Assembly: GCA_947683425.1 (NCBI GenBank)
Contig: CANTUQ010000083.1
Coordinates: forward strand, 3,127,001 to 3,191,000
DNA: 64,000 nt
DNA from: Excoecaria cochinchinensis
Lineage: Eukaryota; Streptophyta; Magnoliopsida; Malpighiales; Euphorbiaceae
Direction of reading: 5' to 3'
Shown here: in pieces, positions 1 through 11,602 of the stretch
Position numbering within the stretch: position 1 is the stretch's first letter
Layout of the letters: the number at the start of each line of letters is the position of its first letter
Made by a program: the position numbers and the translations under genes
Notes under the pieces: generated by a model
What the model saw: only the letters and a program-made list of their open reading frames with translations
Told to the model about the DNA's origin: nothing
Databases searched by the model: none

Positions 1-105
1 TGTAATCCAGTGGTAAACAAATCAATCAACATAACAAATTTAACTTATAATCCAATTGAGTTGAATGATTCAACCCATTTAAAACTTTAACCAGTCAATC
101 TCTAC
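1..105. other. Flank of the first solo LTR, no gene seen
   Basis: AT-rich sequence without an open frame or recognisable repeat. The last five bases (101-105, TCTAC) are the left copy of the target-site duplication of the solo LTR that follows. Confidence 0.6.
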
Positions 106-1610
106 TGTGACGCGCGCCGGATGTCCACTCGGCCGCCCCTATGACCGCCCACTTGAGGGCGATCGGGCACTTGAGGGTCCGTTAACAGCTTGCAATAAAT
201 CGCAAGTGCGTCTATGTTGGGCAACAAGGAGGTTTCATGGAGTCGCCACCCAATAGAACATTGGGAAAGTTTCTCTCGCCTCGGAGAGCCTAAGACTGCG
301 CTTATTATCCATTTTGGGCCAGCCAAAGGGGTCTTGGAAGGTAAACCTCTCGCCCTAAGGAGCCTAGGATTAACGCCAAGTTTCGTAACACAAGAGGTGT
401 CTTGGAGGGTAAACCTCTCGCCTCTTTGAGCCTAAAGACCAGAGAAAGTTCGGGACTCCCCATTTATTCATACCTTGGTTAAGTTTATAATCGAGTTTTG
501 AATTTAGTATTTCATGCCTTTTCTCATTCAATTTTAATGCAATTTAATTAAACGCATATCAATCATATATTAAAAGCGATAAATAAAGTAAATGAAAGCA
601 AAATAAATTACAATAAAACTAGGGGCGGAATACAACCCCCATTTGTAAATAAAATGCAAATCATACATAAATCGGGCTGTTTATTAAAAATGAGAACGTT
701 GGTCCTCTCATGCATAATTTAAGAAAACAATTTTAAAGTGATAATTTACTTTAGATGAAAAATCTAGGACATTGGTCCCATTTTTATTAAATAAAATACA
801 ATTTAGTTTAATAGAAATATTTTTGTGATTTTCTTAATTAACGTGCATGGAAATAAATTTATTGTTACAAATTACATAATAATCAATTAAACCAAAATAA
901 TAAAAAGCAACAAAAATAATAAACAACTCCCAAATGGATCTTCAAATCTCCATGGGCTCCCACTTGACAAAAACTCACATATGAAAAATAAGTATTGAAA
1001 AATAGAAAAAACAAATAAAAATGAAGTTAGTATAAAAATAATTAAACATATAACTTGAAAATAATTGAATTAAGGCAATCAAAATTGCATCATGTATGAT
1101 AAGCCAATTAAAATGACATAATAAATATGCAATATAACAAATTAGCAAAATCAACATGCAAAAAAAAATATAAAATAATATTAATAAAATTTAACATGCA
1201 TAAAAAGCATAGAATAATGATGATAGAGTTTAACATGCATAAAAACACAAAATAACATTAATATCCAATCATGCATAAAAAACAAAAGAAATAATAAAAA
1301 TCAGCATGCATAAAACATATTAATAATAGCAACATGTATAAAAGCAAAAGTAATAATAAAATCAACATGCATAAGAAATAAATAATAGTAATAATAAAAT
1401 TAAATAAGAATAAGGATAATAATAACAATACTAATGATGATAATAACTACAATAATAATAACACAATAAATAACAAGGAATATGAACAATCAAATACAAT
1501 AATAATAATAATAATAAACAAGAAAAAGGATAATAATAATAATACTAATAATGATAATAACTACAATAATAATAACACAATAAATAACAATGAATATGAA
1601 CAATCAAATA

Positions 1611-1611
1611 C

Positions 1612-1664
<53 letters not shown>
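1611..1664. repeat. (TAA)n microsatellite inside solo LTR copy 1
   Basis: About 18 AAT/TAA triplets lie in a longer stretch (about 1370-1760) of ATAATAA-type low-complexity DNA. The same part of solo LTR copy 2 also carries a (TAA)n tract, so the tract belongs to the LTR family. Minus-strand frames here give only poly-Ile, poly-Leu or poly-Tyr strings and are not genes. Confidence 0.95.
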
Positions 1665-1666
<2 letters not shown>

Positions 1667-2520
1667 GAAGATGAACAATATGAACAACATGAACAATATG
1701 AACAATTAAATAAAAATAATATGAACAAAAGTAATAGCATGAACAATTAAAGAAGAAATAAGAACAAAAAAAATAATAGTATGAACAATTAAATAAAAAA
1801 ATAAGAAATATGAACAATTAAATAATAGATCTAAAAGAATTTACATGATAATTAATTAAATAAAAACAAAAGAATAAGAAAATAAGAAGAAAATGATAGA
1901 ACTAAAAGAATTTACATATTAACTAATTAAATAAAAACAAAAGAATGAAATTAAAATTAATTTAAGAAATTGAGCCAAGAATAATTACCCTCAAATTTAT
2001 CTTGAAGAGATGAAGGTAGATGATCCAATTCCTTATCTTGATTTGATAAATATGATTAGAAAAATAAAATATTGAAAGATGAATTTTACTCAAGAACAAA
2101 CAATTGATTTGTTTGTCTCAAAGTAGAAAATTGTTTGATTGAAAATAAGAAAATTCTCAAGAACAAAAATAGTTATTTTTTGCCTTAAGGATTGCTGGAA
2201 ATTTCTTTAGAAATTGAGAGAATTTGTTCTTGAAAAGAAGAAAGAAGAAGAAAAAATATTTTCTAAAAGAAAAATCCCCCTTAATTCCCCTTAAAAAACT
2301 CTTTTTATTCCCCTTAAAATCAGATTTTTTAATTAAGAAATTAAATTAATTTAATTCTCATAATTACAAAAAAACAACTGAATTTATTGGGTTGGAAGAT
2401 AGAAGGATTTTAGAATTAAATTTTGCAAAAAAAAATGAGTTAAAAAGCATTAAAAATGAAGAAATTATGGCCAAAATGGCCAAAATAGGCAAAACGGACG
2501 AACAGGGGTGCGGAGGGGCC

Positions 2521-2605
2521 GACCGACGGCCTGCCCACCTGAAGGCGTGACCGACGGCCTGCCCGTCTGAAGGTGTGACCGACGGGCTGCCCGTCCCTCA
2601 CTCAG
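2521..2605. repeat. GC-rich 28-bp tandem repeat in solo LTR copy 1
   Basis: Three tandem units start at 2521, 2549 and 2577, each opening GACCGACGG. The first two differ by only a few bases and the third diverges after about 19 bases. The block is a GC island in an otherwise very AT-rich LTR. The corresponding part of the sister LTR has a different GC-rich repeat (45862-45960). Confidence 0.85.
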
Positions 2606-2828
2606 AATTTTTTTTTTTTTTTTATAATTTAAAAACTCACTTTTTTTTCATCACAAAATAAATTTTAAAAATATTTTTGAAATACATTTTTATTAAATTT
2701 TAAAACAACAAATCGACAAGGAAATCGTCACTTCCAACTTCATTCTTTTTGCCTATAGATCGGCACACTTAATTTCATCATTGGGTAATCCTGATCTTGG
2801 CTACTCGGGACCCGGTGTCTACATCTAC

Positions 2829-3092
2829 GATATGTGTATATGTTTTTCTAAGAAAAAAAAAATAAAATGGCATCTATTTAATATACCAAAATAAATAGTT
2901 CTTAAGCATGTACCCGCCTCCTAAATATGGATTAATTACACACATGACATGATGATTGAACTATTATTCTGTATATTATGTGGTCACAACAAAAAGTTCA
3001 ATAATCACTCGAAAATTATCTCTGTACGAAAATCGCGACATCGAATGGCCACATCAGCAAAAAAGCTTCTAAATACATAAGATTGCTACATA
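2829..3092. other. Spacer between solo LTR and hAT element
   Basis: AT-rich sequence with no coding potential seen. GCTACATA at 3085-3092 is the probable left target duplication of the next element. Confidence 0.5.
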
Positions 3093-3848
3093 TAGGAGTG
3101 AGGATAAATCGGTTAATTAATTCATGAAACTAAAAAAAAAATCAGTTTATTAATATCGATTTTTTCAAAATACTAACTATTAACCAGTCCGTTATAATCG
3201 GTTAATCAGTCTATCGGTTTCAATTTTTCAGATCGGTTAACTAATATTTTTTGGTTAATCACTATAATTATAAAATGCATTCATAAATAAAATTAAAATA
3301 TTCAAAATACTTAAAAATTAAAATTTCTCCACTATAATATAACATTATTGTTGTTAAAATAAAAATTTTTGTAGAAATAAGCAACTTTACTTTTAAAAAT
3401 TAAGAGTTGATAAGTAAATAAATTAACTGGTCCATAATTACTTTAATTAGATTGACGGTTATATTTACTAATCGCCAATTAAAAAAAATACTTGAAAACT
3501 TTAAAATAATTAGAATAATAAAAAAAGGTGCAACAAAAATACTTAAAAATGTGAAATTATTAAAATAAATCCATCTAATGCTAACAACCATTTTCCTTTA
3601 TTTTTTTTAACTTGATACACATTATTTTCACATATATTAAAAATTATAATTTTTTAAAAATTATTGAAAATTTTAGTTAATATATTAATGTTATATAACT
3701 TTTCGAATATATTTTGATTTTCATTAATGAAAAATTGATAAATCAAGAAATAATAATAAATACTAAATATGAATATATTGAAAAATTAATAAATTAACTA
3801 AAATATTTATTTTAAAAAATTAAAATAATTTTGAAATATATTTTAAAG

Positions 3849-3915
<67 letters not shown>

Positions 3916-4092
3916 TGTTTATATATCGATTATCGGTTCAGTTAACCGGTACATGAGTCAAAAAAATAAATCAATATATTAATATCAATTTTTAAAAAAC
4001 ATAAACCGTCAACCATTAAAATTAGTTCGATTAATTTATTTTTCTAATTGATTTCTCGGTTGATAAAATTCAACAATTTTTTTTCACCCCTA
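3093..4092. mobile_element. Old non-autonomous hAT-type element
   Basis: The 1-kb unit starts TAGGAGTGAGG and ends TTTCACCCCTA, imperfect terminal inverted repeats of the TAGGGGTG type common in plant hAT elements. Flanking 8-mers GCTACATA (3085-3092) and GCCACATC (4093-4100) match at 6 of 8 positions, as a decayed hAT target duplication would. Both ends are rich in CGGTTAA and TTAACCGGT motifs. Much of the interior is related, in inverse orientation, to the element at 40199-40881 (for example the ATAATATAACATTATTGTTG region near 3340 and its complement near 40630). No transposase is present. Confidence 0.7.
3850..3913. repeat. (AT)n microsatellite
   Basis: About 32 uninterrupted AT dinucleotides within the older hAT element. 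Confidence 0.98.
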
Positions 4093-4129
4093 GCCACATC
4101 AGCTGGCAATTAACGTGTCTGTCTAATTT

Positions 4130-4725
4130 CACTACAAGAAATTACACTTTTTATGACGCAAAAAATTGTCATTAAAAATTCATTTTTCGTCGCTGAAAAG
4201 ATAAGGTGACGATTTTTTATCGTCACAGAGAACGTAACGGTAGGCGCATAACATAAAAGTTTACGTGACGATTTACTTTTTTGTCACCGTAAGTATCATT
4301 TTTTGTGACGAAAATGATTATCGTCATCTTTAGTTCTTAATTTTCATGACAAAAATTATGTCACAAATAAAATTATATTTCGTCACATTATATTGTTTAT
4401 CGTTACTAAAGATTAGTATTTTTTTATGACAAATTTAAAATTCGTCACGAAATTAAATATTTTTAATGACGAAACTCTGTTTCTTGTTAAAACTATTAAG
4501 CATTGATTACGTAATTATCGTCACAAATAAATATAATTTTCGTCGTAAAATATTTAATTTCGTCACTAAATCTAATACTTTAAGTGACGAAAAATGATTT
4601 TGTCATTAAATTAATGTATATTAACGATGAATATAAATCGTCATATTATGTTACATTTTAGTGACATAAATAGGGATAAAAATAATTGTCACAAAAAATA
4701 GTTTTAGTAACAATTTTTTATTGTC
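4130..4725. repeat. Left CACTA terminal and subterminal repeat region
   Basis: The 28-bp terminal repeat is followed by about 570 bp of short direct and inverted copies of the GTGACGAAA / TTTCGTCAC motif, many as adjacent head-to-head pairs able to form small hairpins. In characterised CACTA elements such subterminal motifs bind the accessory transposase protein; that role is inferred here. Confidence 0.8.
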
Positions 4726-4989
4726 ATTAAATTATATTTTTTTTATTACAATATTAATATCGTAATTGTAAACATTATACCGTTATTTATGAACTAACAA
4801 GTCGACAAATTATGACAAATATACTTATCATATATGCGTTGCACTAAAAATGACACGTTTTAAATTAAATGTTATACAACCAATTAACTTTATAAAGAAA
4901 AATGTCAATAAACTATAAAGTATTTATTTAATCAAAAGTAAATTCAGCAGTACAAAACTGACAAGAGAATAAGAAAACAAAAGAAAAGC

Positions 4990-5034
4990 TACTCTGCTTC
5001 ATACTTTATGTATGCTTTGTAAACGGTCCTTCAA
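4990..5034 (-). other. Exon-like segment in CACTA cargo, unidentified
   Basis: On the minus strand a pyrimidine-rich tract ending CAG is followed by an open stretch reading TIEYLKDRLQSIHK and then a GTATGAAG donor-like sequence. It resembles a short captured exon of an unrecognised gene. The evidence is only splice-like borders and plausible amino-acid composition. Confidence 0.25.
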
Positions 5035-6443
5035 GTATTCAATGGTACTGAAAAAATAAAACAAAATATAGTAAGTAAATCCACAATTTAAAAAATAACT
5101 TATTTTCGCTATGAGCTTAAAATGTAGCAGTAAATAACTGACAAGAGAATAAGAAAATAAAAGAAAGGCTATAACGATGAGTACTCCTAAGTTCAGTGAA
5201 ACAATGAGGATGTGGTGGCTAGAGAAGTTGCATAAAACTAACACCTGAAGAAATGCTTAATAACGATACAAGGGTAACATAGCAGAACGAAAGAGGTTGA
5301 GACTTGAGAGCATTAAAATATAACACAATAGCTTATGCTTCATATTACTCGGCATTCAGTAGACTATGACAATAGAGAAATTTTATAAATTTATAAAATC
5401 AAAGAAAAGGAAAAAAACCTGAAAATAATGGCTAAATTTAATGTTAAAGATAATTTAAACTTGACAGTAGCATAGACCTTCAAAAATATAATTGATTCTT
5501 GTGTATCGTAAAAAAAAGAAAAAAAAAATTATTGTTACTTTAGCAAAATTGACAAATCTCAGTACAACAACAATCACATGCACATAAGAATATATGAATA
5601 TCAGAATTCCTAAGGCATAACAAATGTAATAATGCATTTCAATATCATGAACAGAGCAAAGGAAAAAAAAACAAAAAATTCATAAAAAGAAATGATATCA
5701 TAGACAATACCAGCAAATTCACTTTTGTTTAGCACTTGATCAGAAACTAAGAAAAACAAAATATTCCATGAATGTGCAATACATATATATAATTTCTATA
5801 TATAATACAATATAAGTTAGAGTTGGATTATCACGTAAAACATAAAATTGAAGAAGTCCAGCCAAATTCAATAATAAATATGGCCTGCTAATTAACATCT
5901 TTGGATATATAGTACATATATAATGGCAACAAAAAAGTATGAAAAAGTGCCATTAAATATCCTCTCTAGCTAGTTTCAATATCTGTGTCAAGTATCTGAG
6001 TTCACTGTCACTTTTGAGCCAATAGCTTATTTTTCTACTAAAATATTTTAAATAGTTAAGCTCATCTAGTTGGTGCAGCAATGGTTTAGAATTTAGATAT
6101 CAAATTACTGAGATCCTTATTTTTTCAAAAAGTAAATAAGTATATCTTTTCTAATTCTATATGACAAATTCATGTAGAAAATGTACTCACATAAATAAGC
6201 ATATCTGTTCTAATTCTATATGACAAATTCTTGCAGAAAATGTACTCACATATATGTGTAGAAATTATCACATTTAATATGTAAATATGCACGGTTGGTG
6301 GTGGTGTGTGGTTAACTATTTAAAATCCAATCATCAAACACCTCCTAACTAAATGATAACTTTGCACCCACAGATTCCCGGAAAGGGGATTGAGAATCAT
6401 ATGAAAGGCCACCTCAACTCGACGTCTGTGGCTGCATTTTTAC

Positions 6444-6585
6444 CTTTACACAAGGATGAATGCGCTGGACTGCAAGTTCTGGACTTAAAGTTCGGCAAAA
6501 TTTAGTAACTTTGACTGCAGCAGCTATAAGTACTTCGGCTTCATTATCACAAAGTAGTCGAACATTTGCAGGAACAAGATTGGAC
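6444..6585 (-). pseudogene. Captured exon of a PP2A 65-kDa scaffolding subunit A gene
   Basis: Minus-strand translation gives SNLVPANVRLLCDNEAEV, then AAAVKVTKFCRTLSPELAVQ, then RIHPCVK. From memory of the family this closely matches a HEAT-repeat segment near the middle of plant PP2A regulatory A subunits, which scaffold the phosphatase holoenzyme. The block is bounded upstream by CTATTTTAG (acceptor-like) and downstream by AAG followed by GTAAAAATG (donor-like), so it looks like one exact genomic exon of about 142 nt with intron flanks. It lies inside the CACTA element, far from any other PP2A exon, and carries several non-conservative changes, for example Gly to Val in the conserved AAAGKVTK motif. 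It is therefore a transduplicated fragment and cannot make the scaffold. Identification is strong; the parent gene is not in the window. Confidence 0.8.
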
Positions 6586-7494
6586 CTAAAATAGTCCAAT
6601 GAGAAACCAGCAAATTGGGATGCAAGCAACAAATTCATAAACAATCGGAATAATAAATTATCAATTAAAAAGCAGAAGCATCTATTAAAATAACTAAAGT
6701 CCAAGATCTTCATGCCAGCAAGTATTTTTGGAATAACATGAGATAAAACAAGTGCAACATGAAACTCAAATGATTTGTCCATTATTAATAGGATAATTGC
6801 AGCAAAAAGAAAAAAGAGGACCATTTGCATCAAATGCTTAAAACAATAAAACAAGAAAACTTAAAAACTAATGAGCTTGGTAGTCTTGATAAAAGTTTTT
6901 CCATTTTGTATATAGTTTTACCAGAATTTAGTATTTCCTCATTCTGAGTTGAAAAGATGGAATTGTGGTTAAAATACCACCTGCTCAGAATTCTACTTAT
7001 ACCCGATAGCAATTGGGAGAAGACAACAATTTATATCTTGCATATTATTATTAATACCATGCTATATTCATAAACAAATCAATCTTTCAAGCTAATATAC
7101 TATAACCGAAGCAATACTACAGTGGAATTGTTCTGGATATGCTGTTTACTATTAGACTAATTTAAACAAATCTAAAGCTGGTGCAACTACCAAAATCTCT
7201 TAAATAAATAATTAAAACATAAAGGAGGATTGCTAATTTAACTACTCTTTAAATTTCCATTTTCTTAACATGCTGATAGATATCACACTTAAATGTACAA
7301 ATCTAAAACTGGCAGTCGTTTCAAAATTTCAATTCAGTATTTTACAAATCCAGATTATTAACTGAAAATACAAGGGATTTATCTAAATAAATCAACAGAA
7401 GAAATCGGAAAATCCAACCATTATTAACAAAATAAACAATCAACAGACAGATTTTAGCAAGGGTTTTCTACAAACATGCAACAACCCAAAAAAA

Positions 7495-7890
7495 TTAATA
7501 ATAAATAAAAATAACAAAAATAAATAACATATCTCTTGGCCGTGTACTTGGAATCGCAGGTTGTCGTCCTCTTTCCGGTGACCAAAAATGCAGAGCGAGA
7601 GAATGAAAGAGAGAGGGGTGGCGACGATATTGGACAGCTAGCAGTCCCGGTGGAAGAAGATAGACGAGAGAGAGAGAGAGAGAGAGAAATCGCATAAAAT
7701 GAAGGCAGAGATGGCGGCTGAATGGAGGGAAGAAGACGGCGGCTCTCTCTCTGTCTCCCTCTGATTTTCGATCTCCCTCAACCTCTCTGTTCTCTCCCTC
7801 TGATTTCTTTTCCCATTTTTCCTTTTTTTATTTTCTTCCTCTCTTTCTTATTCTTCATTTGTCAAGGTAAATCTAGGCTTAGGATATTTT
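7495..7890 (-). other. Captured 5'-leader-like segment in the CACTA element
   Basis: This is the GC-richest, CT/GA-richest part of the element. Read on the minus strand it has the look of a plant 5' untranslated leader: a long pyrimidine tract with a (CT)n run (7670-7687), then a mixed-composition stretch containing CACCGGAAAGAGGACGACAA, then AT-rich intron-like DNA. It lies upstream, in the sense direction, of the PP2A exon. It could be the first exon of the same captured gene or come from another locus; no protein is recognisable. Confidence 0.35.
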
Positions 7891-8159
7891 TATTTATAAT
7901 TTATTAATATATATATATATATATAATTATTTATTTATTTAAATAAGATTATTTATCTATTTAATAATGCACATTTTAAAGAAAATTTCGAGTTTATCAA
8001 TCCAATGGTTAACCTCCAATAAATTTTTGAGCCACCAAATTATTATTCACAATACCAAAATATTTAATATGTTACAAAATTTATGTGTGGTAAATAGTTA
8101 TTTTTTTCGTTACATTTTTTTTCTTCAAAAGAAAAAAGTTAAAAATTCTCCTTTCATAT

Positions 8160-9071
8160 TAAATGTGACGAAATTATAGCTCGTCACAGTATATTCATTT
8201 TTGTTATATATTTATTTGTCATAAATTGAATTATTTTTTATGACATAATTTATTTATCATATATTAACATTATAACTGATTGTGATAAATGTTATTATTA
8301 TTATTATTATCATAAATTCATTGACTGGCGACGAAATTATATTTCATCATAATATATTCATTTTTTGTAACATATTTATTTGTCATAAATAAAATTATTG
8401 TGACGAAATAATTTTATCATCACTAATTCATTAAATTGTGACAAAATTAATTCACATTACAAAAAAATATGTATTTCATGATGACTTTATGTGTCACAAA
8501 TAATTATTTTTTCTTTAATTTTTTTCCTTCCAAACAAAAAAAGCTAAAAATTTTCCCTTCTTCAAAAGGTGATGAAATTATACATTATCACAATATATTC
8601 ATTTTTTATGACATATTTATTTGTCATAAATAAAATTATTTTTTAAACTAAAATTTTTCAAAAAAAATAATTAGAAATTTTTTTTATATCGATATTTTAT
8701 TTGTGATGATATGATTTTATTGTCACTAATTTATTTAATTATGACAAAAATAATTCGTCACAAAAAATAAATATTTTGTGACGATTTTATATGTTGCAAT
8801 AAGTTATTATTTTTGTCATTAAATTTTTTCCCTCTAAAAAAAAGGTGAGAAATTTTTTCTCCTAAACAAACCATGACGAAATATATTTTTCGTCACAAAA
8901 TTATTCTATTAGTGACGAAAATTAAAACATAAAATGATGCAAGATAATTTTGTCACAGTAATAAATAGTATGGTGACGTTTTAAAAAATTCATAATTATA
9001 AGTTATAATTAGTGACGAAATTTTATGCGTCACTTAAAAATTTGTCACAAAAAGTAAAATTTCTTGTAGTG
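8160..9071. repeat. Right CACTA subterminal and terminal repeat region
   Basis: About 900 bp packed with TGACGAAA, TTTCGTCAC and degenerate forms (ATGACATA, TTTGTCATAA). It ends in GTGACGCA-like copies and the inverted terminal repeat TTTCTTGTAGTG. It is longer and more decayed than the left array. Confidence 0.8.
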
Positions 9072-9595
9072 GTTTCAGTCCCATGACATTTATTCTACGT
9101 CCACCTCCTCTTTCCGGTGCTTGAAATTGCATTTTTCAGGTAATTTTTATTTTTGTTGAAATAAACAGTACAATTTACAAAAAAATTTAGTTGCGACTAC
9201 AGCATTATAATAGGCATAGCACAATGACCACAACTGAAATTCTGTCATTGTGTGACGTGATAAGTTGGTTGTCATTTGATATACCCATCTTATGTGGCAA
9301 TTTCAGAAATGATTTGTCGATTTGTGGTGGCTACTTCAGCCAGCAATGCATTTTAAATGGTCTTTACTTTTTTATTTTTTTTTAAAGAAAACTTATTAAA
9401 AATTTATTTATATTTTATTTATAAAACTTTTGTTTAGAGTACTTGTCTCTAAGCGCACATTTGTATAATCAAATTATGCACATTCCATTGATTTAACGAT
9501 TTAAATGCAAGTTTATACTTATCAAATCACATCACTTTTGCTGTGAGCACAGCAACATAAGAGCAATAATTTAATGAGCACCACTCTAATTAACC
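9072..9595. other. Spacer between CACTA and copia elements
   Basis: About 520 bp without convincing coding potential. A short open frame at 9191-9385 has no recognisable domain. No repeat termini were identified. Confidence 0.5.
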
Positions 9596-9899
9596 TGTAA
9601 GGACCGGATTAGAGCAAAAACCGCAGTTAAAATAATGATAATAAGAAACAAAAGATTTCAACGAGATTCGGTCAATATTATTGCCTACGTTTTCGGAAAC
9701 TAAAAATATTATTTTACAAAAAATTGAAAAGTAAAATAATACAAGAAAAAAAAATATGTTTAACTAATTGACAAGTTAAGCAAAAAGAGATGATTAAACC
9801 TAAAACTAAAATGCTATATTTATAACTATCAAAAACCCCTCCTCTTTCTAATTTTTCCGATGTAGGATTCTTTTTTTTTTTTACCATATTTGACTAACA
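9596..9899 (-). repeat. 3' LTR of the minus-strand copia element
   Basis: On the plus strand it begins TGTAAGGACCGG and ends TTTGACTAACA; on the sense strand it is TGTTAGTC...CTTACA. The matching LTR is at 14094-14407. The purine tract immediately inside (9900-9913 on the plus strand) is the expected plus-strand primer of reverse transcription. Confidence 0.9.
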
Positions 9900-9968
9900 A
9901 TCTCCCACTTGAAGATTTGATTGAGTATCAATCACATTTTCATATTATTCTTTCTCTCTTTATGTTAC

Positions 9969-11189
9969 TTACGTCTCCATCAGGCCACAACAAGATCGAC
10001 ACCATAAAAACTTGTCAGTATTGATTGACTTTGTCATGAAATATGCTAGGTTGTCTTTGGTATGAATTTTCTGCATATCTACTATTTCTTCTTCTACTTT
10101 CTCACGAACGAAGTAGTACTGCACCCTTATATGTTTGGTTTTCAAATGAAATATTGGATTCCTTGCAAGATGCAATGCACTATGGCTGTCACAAAATAAA
10201 GAAATATTCTCTTACTTGTGCCCGAGTTCCTCTAATAGCATTTTCAACCATACTGCTTCTTTACTGGCTTGTGTAACTGCTACATATTCTGCTTCTATTG
10301 TTGATGTGGCCACAACTGATTGCAGTTTTGAAACCCAGCTTATAGTTCCACCAACAAGTTTAAACACATAACCTGTAGTAGATTTGTTTGTATCAAGATC
10401 ACCTGCATAATCTGAATCAATATATCCGCTGACAATAAAGTCTGATCCTCCATAACATAATGCAATATCTGAGGTTCCCTTAATGTATCTTAGGATCCTC
10501 TTAACATAATTCCAATGCTCTCTACCAGGATTCGCCATGTATCGACTAACCATTCCCACTGCATGTGCAATATCTGGTCTTGTACATATCATAGCGAACA
10601 TTAAACTCCTCACTGCTAATGCATACGGTACTCGAGACATCTCCATCCTCTCTTCTTCATTGCTAGGACTCATCTTTGAGAATAACTTGAAATTAACAGG
10701 AAATGGGGTAGAAATTGGCTTACAATCTTGCATGTTGAAACGTTGCAAGATTTTCTTAAAATAATTCTTTTGAGAAAGCCAAATCTTTCTATTATTTCTG
10801 TCTCGGTAAATTTGCATCCCTAGAATTTTGTTTGCTCGTCCCAAATCCTTCATATCAAATTCTCTAGCCAACTGAGTTTTTAACTCCTTAATGCGATCTT
10901 TGTTGGGACCTGCTACCAACATGTCGTCTACATACAACAGCAAGATAATGACATAATTTTCACCAAACCTCTTAAAATATGCACAAGGGTTTGCATTTAG
11001 CCTGCTGTATCCAAGACTCATAATGAAAGAATCAAATCTCTTGTACCAACACCTTGGCGCCTGTTTTAGATCGTACAGAGATTTGTTTAACTTGCAAACC
11101 AAGTTCTCCTTTCCTTTTTCTTCAAAACCTTCTGGTTGGAGCATGCAAATTTTTTCTTTAAGATCTTCATGAACAAATGCAGTTTTCAC
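9969..11189 (-). pseudogene. Copia reverse transcriptase and RNase H
   Basis: Sense-strand landmarks are the MKTAFVHEDLKEK start of the RT region, LYDLKQAPRCWYKRFD, the catalytic LLYVDDMLVAG, the TRPDIAHAVGMVSRYM motif, and RNase H residues SGYIDSDYAGD, IEAEYVA and LFCDSHSALHLARNP. The last is in the same frame after one premature TAA (10212-10214), best explained as CAA to TAA. The gene would copy element RNA to DNA in a cytoplasmic particle. The polymerase YVDD box is intact; the RNase H end is lost to the stop. Continuity with the integrase frame is broken near 11.2-11.6 kb. Confidence 0.9.
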
Positions 11190-11602
11190 ATCTAACTGCT
11201 AAAAATTCAAGTCAGAATTTGCACATATTGCCAGGACTATTCGGATTGCAGTGAGACGAACCATAGGTGAGAAGATTTCATTAAAGTCCACCCCTTCTTT
11301 CTGAGCATATCCTTTTACCACCAATCTAGCATGATATCTCTCAATTTGATTATCACCATTCCGCTTGATTTTGTAGACCCATTTATTGCCTATGGGTTTT
11401 CTCCCTTACGGTAGTGACACCAGTTTTCATGTCTTATTTTTATGAAGAGTTTCAATTTTCTCTTGCATTGCTGTAATTCACTGAGATGCATCTGAACTAT
11501 TCATTGCTTCTTGGAGAGTTGATGGCTTCCCATCTTCAGTTAGAAGACAATATGCAACATTACCCTCCATAATGTAATCTGAGTGCCAATTAGGCGGCCT
11601 TC

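Larger units (their letters stand above)
106..2823 (+). mobile_element. Solo LTR of an LTR retrotransposon, copy 1
   Basis: The unit begins TGTGACGCGCGCCGG and ends ACCCGGTGTCTACA, the TG...CA termini of an LTR. It is flanked by a perfect 5-bp target duplication, TCTAC at 101-105 and 2824-2828. No internal coding domain, primer-binding site or second LTR is present, so it is a solo LTR left by LTR-LTR recombination. A second copy of the family, with identical ends and the same orientation, lies at 43731-46254. Shared landmarks include the GGGGCGGAATACAACCCCCA block near 625 and 44157 and the duplicated stretch containing GGTAAACCTCTCGCC near 340 and 408. The length (2.7 kb) and the end sequence suggest a Ty3/gypsy-type LTR, but without an internal domain the superfamily is inferred. 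Confidence 0.9.
4130..9071 (-). mobile_element. Non-autonomous CACTA (En/Spm-type) element with captured gene DNA
   Basis: The element is bounded by terminal inverted repeats CACTACAAGAAA (4130-4141) and TTTCTTGTAGTG (9060-9071). The inverted repeat extends to about 28 bp with three mismatches. Both ends carry dense subterminal copies of TGACGAAA and its complement TTTCGTCA, the hallmark of CACTA elements. The 3-bp flanks are TTT and GTT, so the target duplication is imperfect or mutated. No TnpA- or TnpD-like transposase frame is present, so it would depend on an autonomous partner. The interior (about 4730-8160) holds gene-like minus-strand DNA, including one clear exon of a PP2A A-subunit gene, which makes it a Pack-type CACTA. 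The minus strand is given because the captured DNA reads that way. Confidence 0.88.

Noticed and set aside
1545..1817. Minus-strand frames rich in Leu, Ile and Tyr
   Set aside because: Translations of (TAA)n-type low-complexity DNA inside the solo LTR; the same artefact recurs at 39798-40025 and 44686-45006.
7722..7907. Plus-strand 61-codon frame and the ATGGCGGCTGAATGG start near 7711
   Set aside because: Short, runs through CT-rich DNA and has no domain; the segment reads better as a captured 5' leader on the other strand.
4127..9074. Exact 3-bp target duplication for the CACTA element
   Set aside because: Flanks are TTT and GTT; I report the element from its termini and subterminal repeats and do not claim a perfect duplication.
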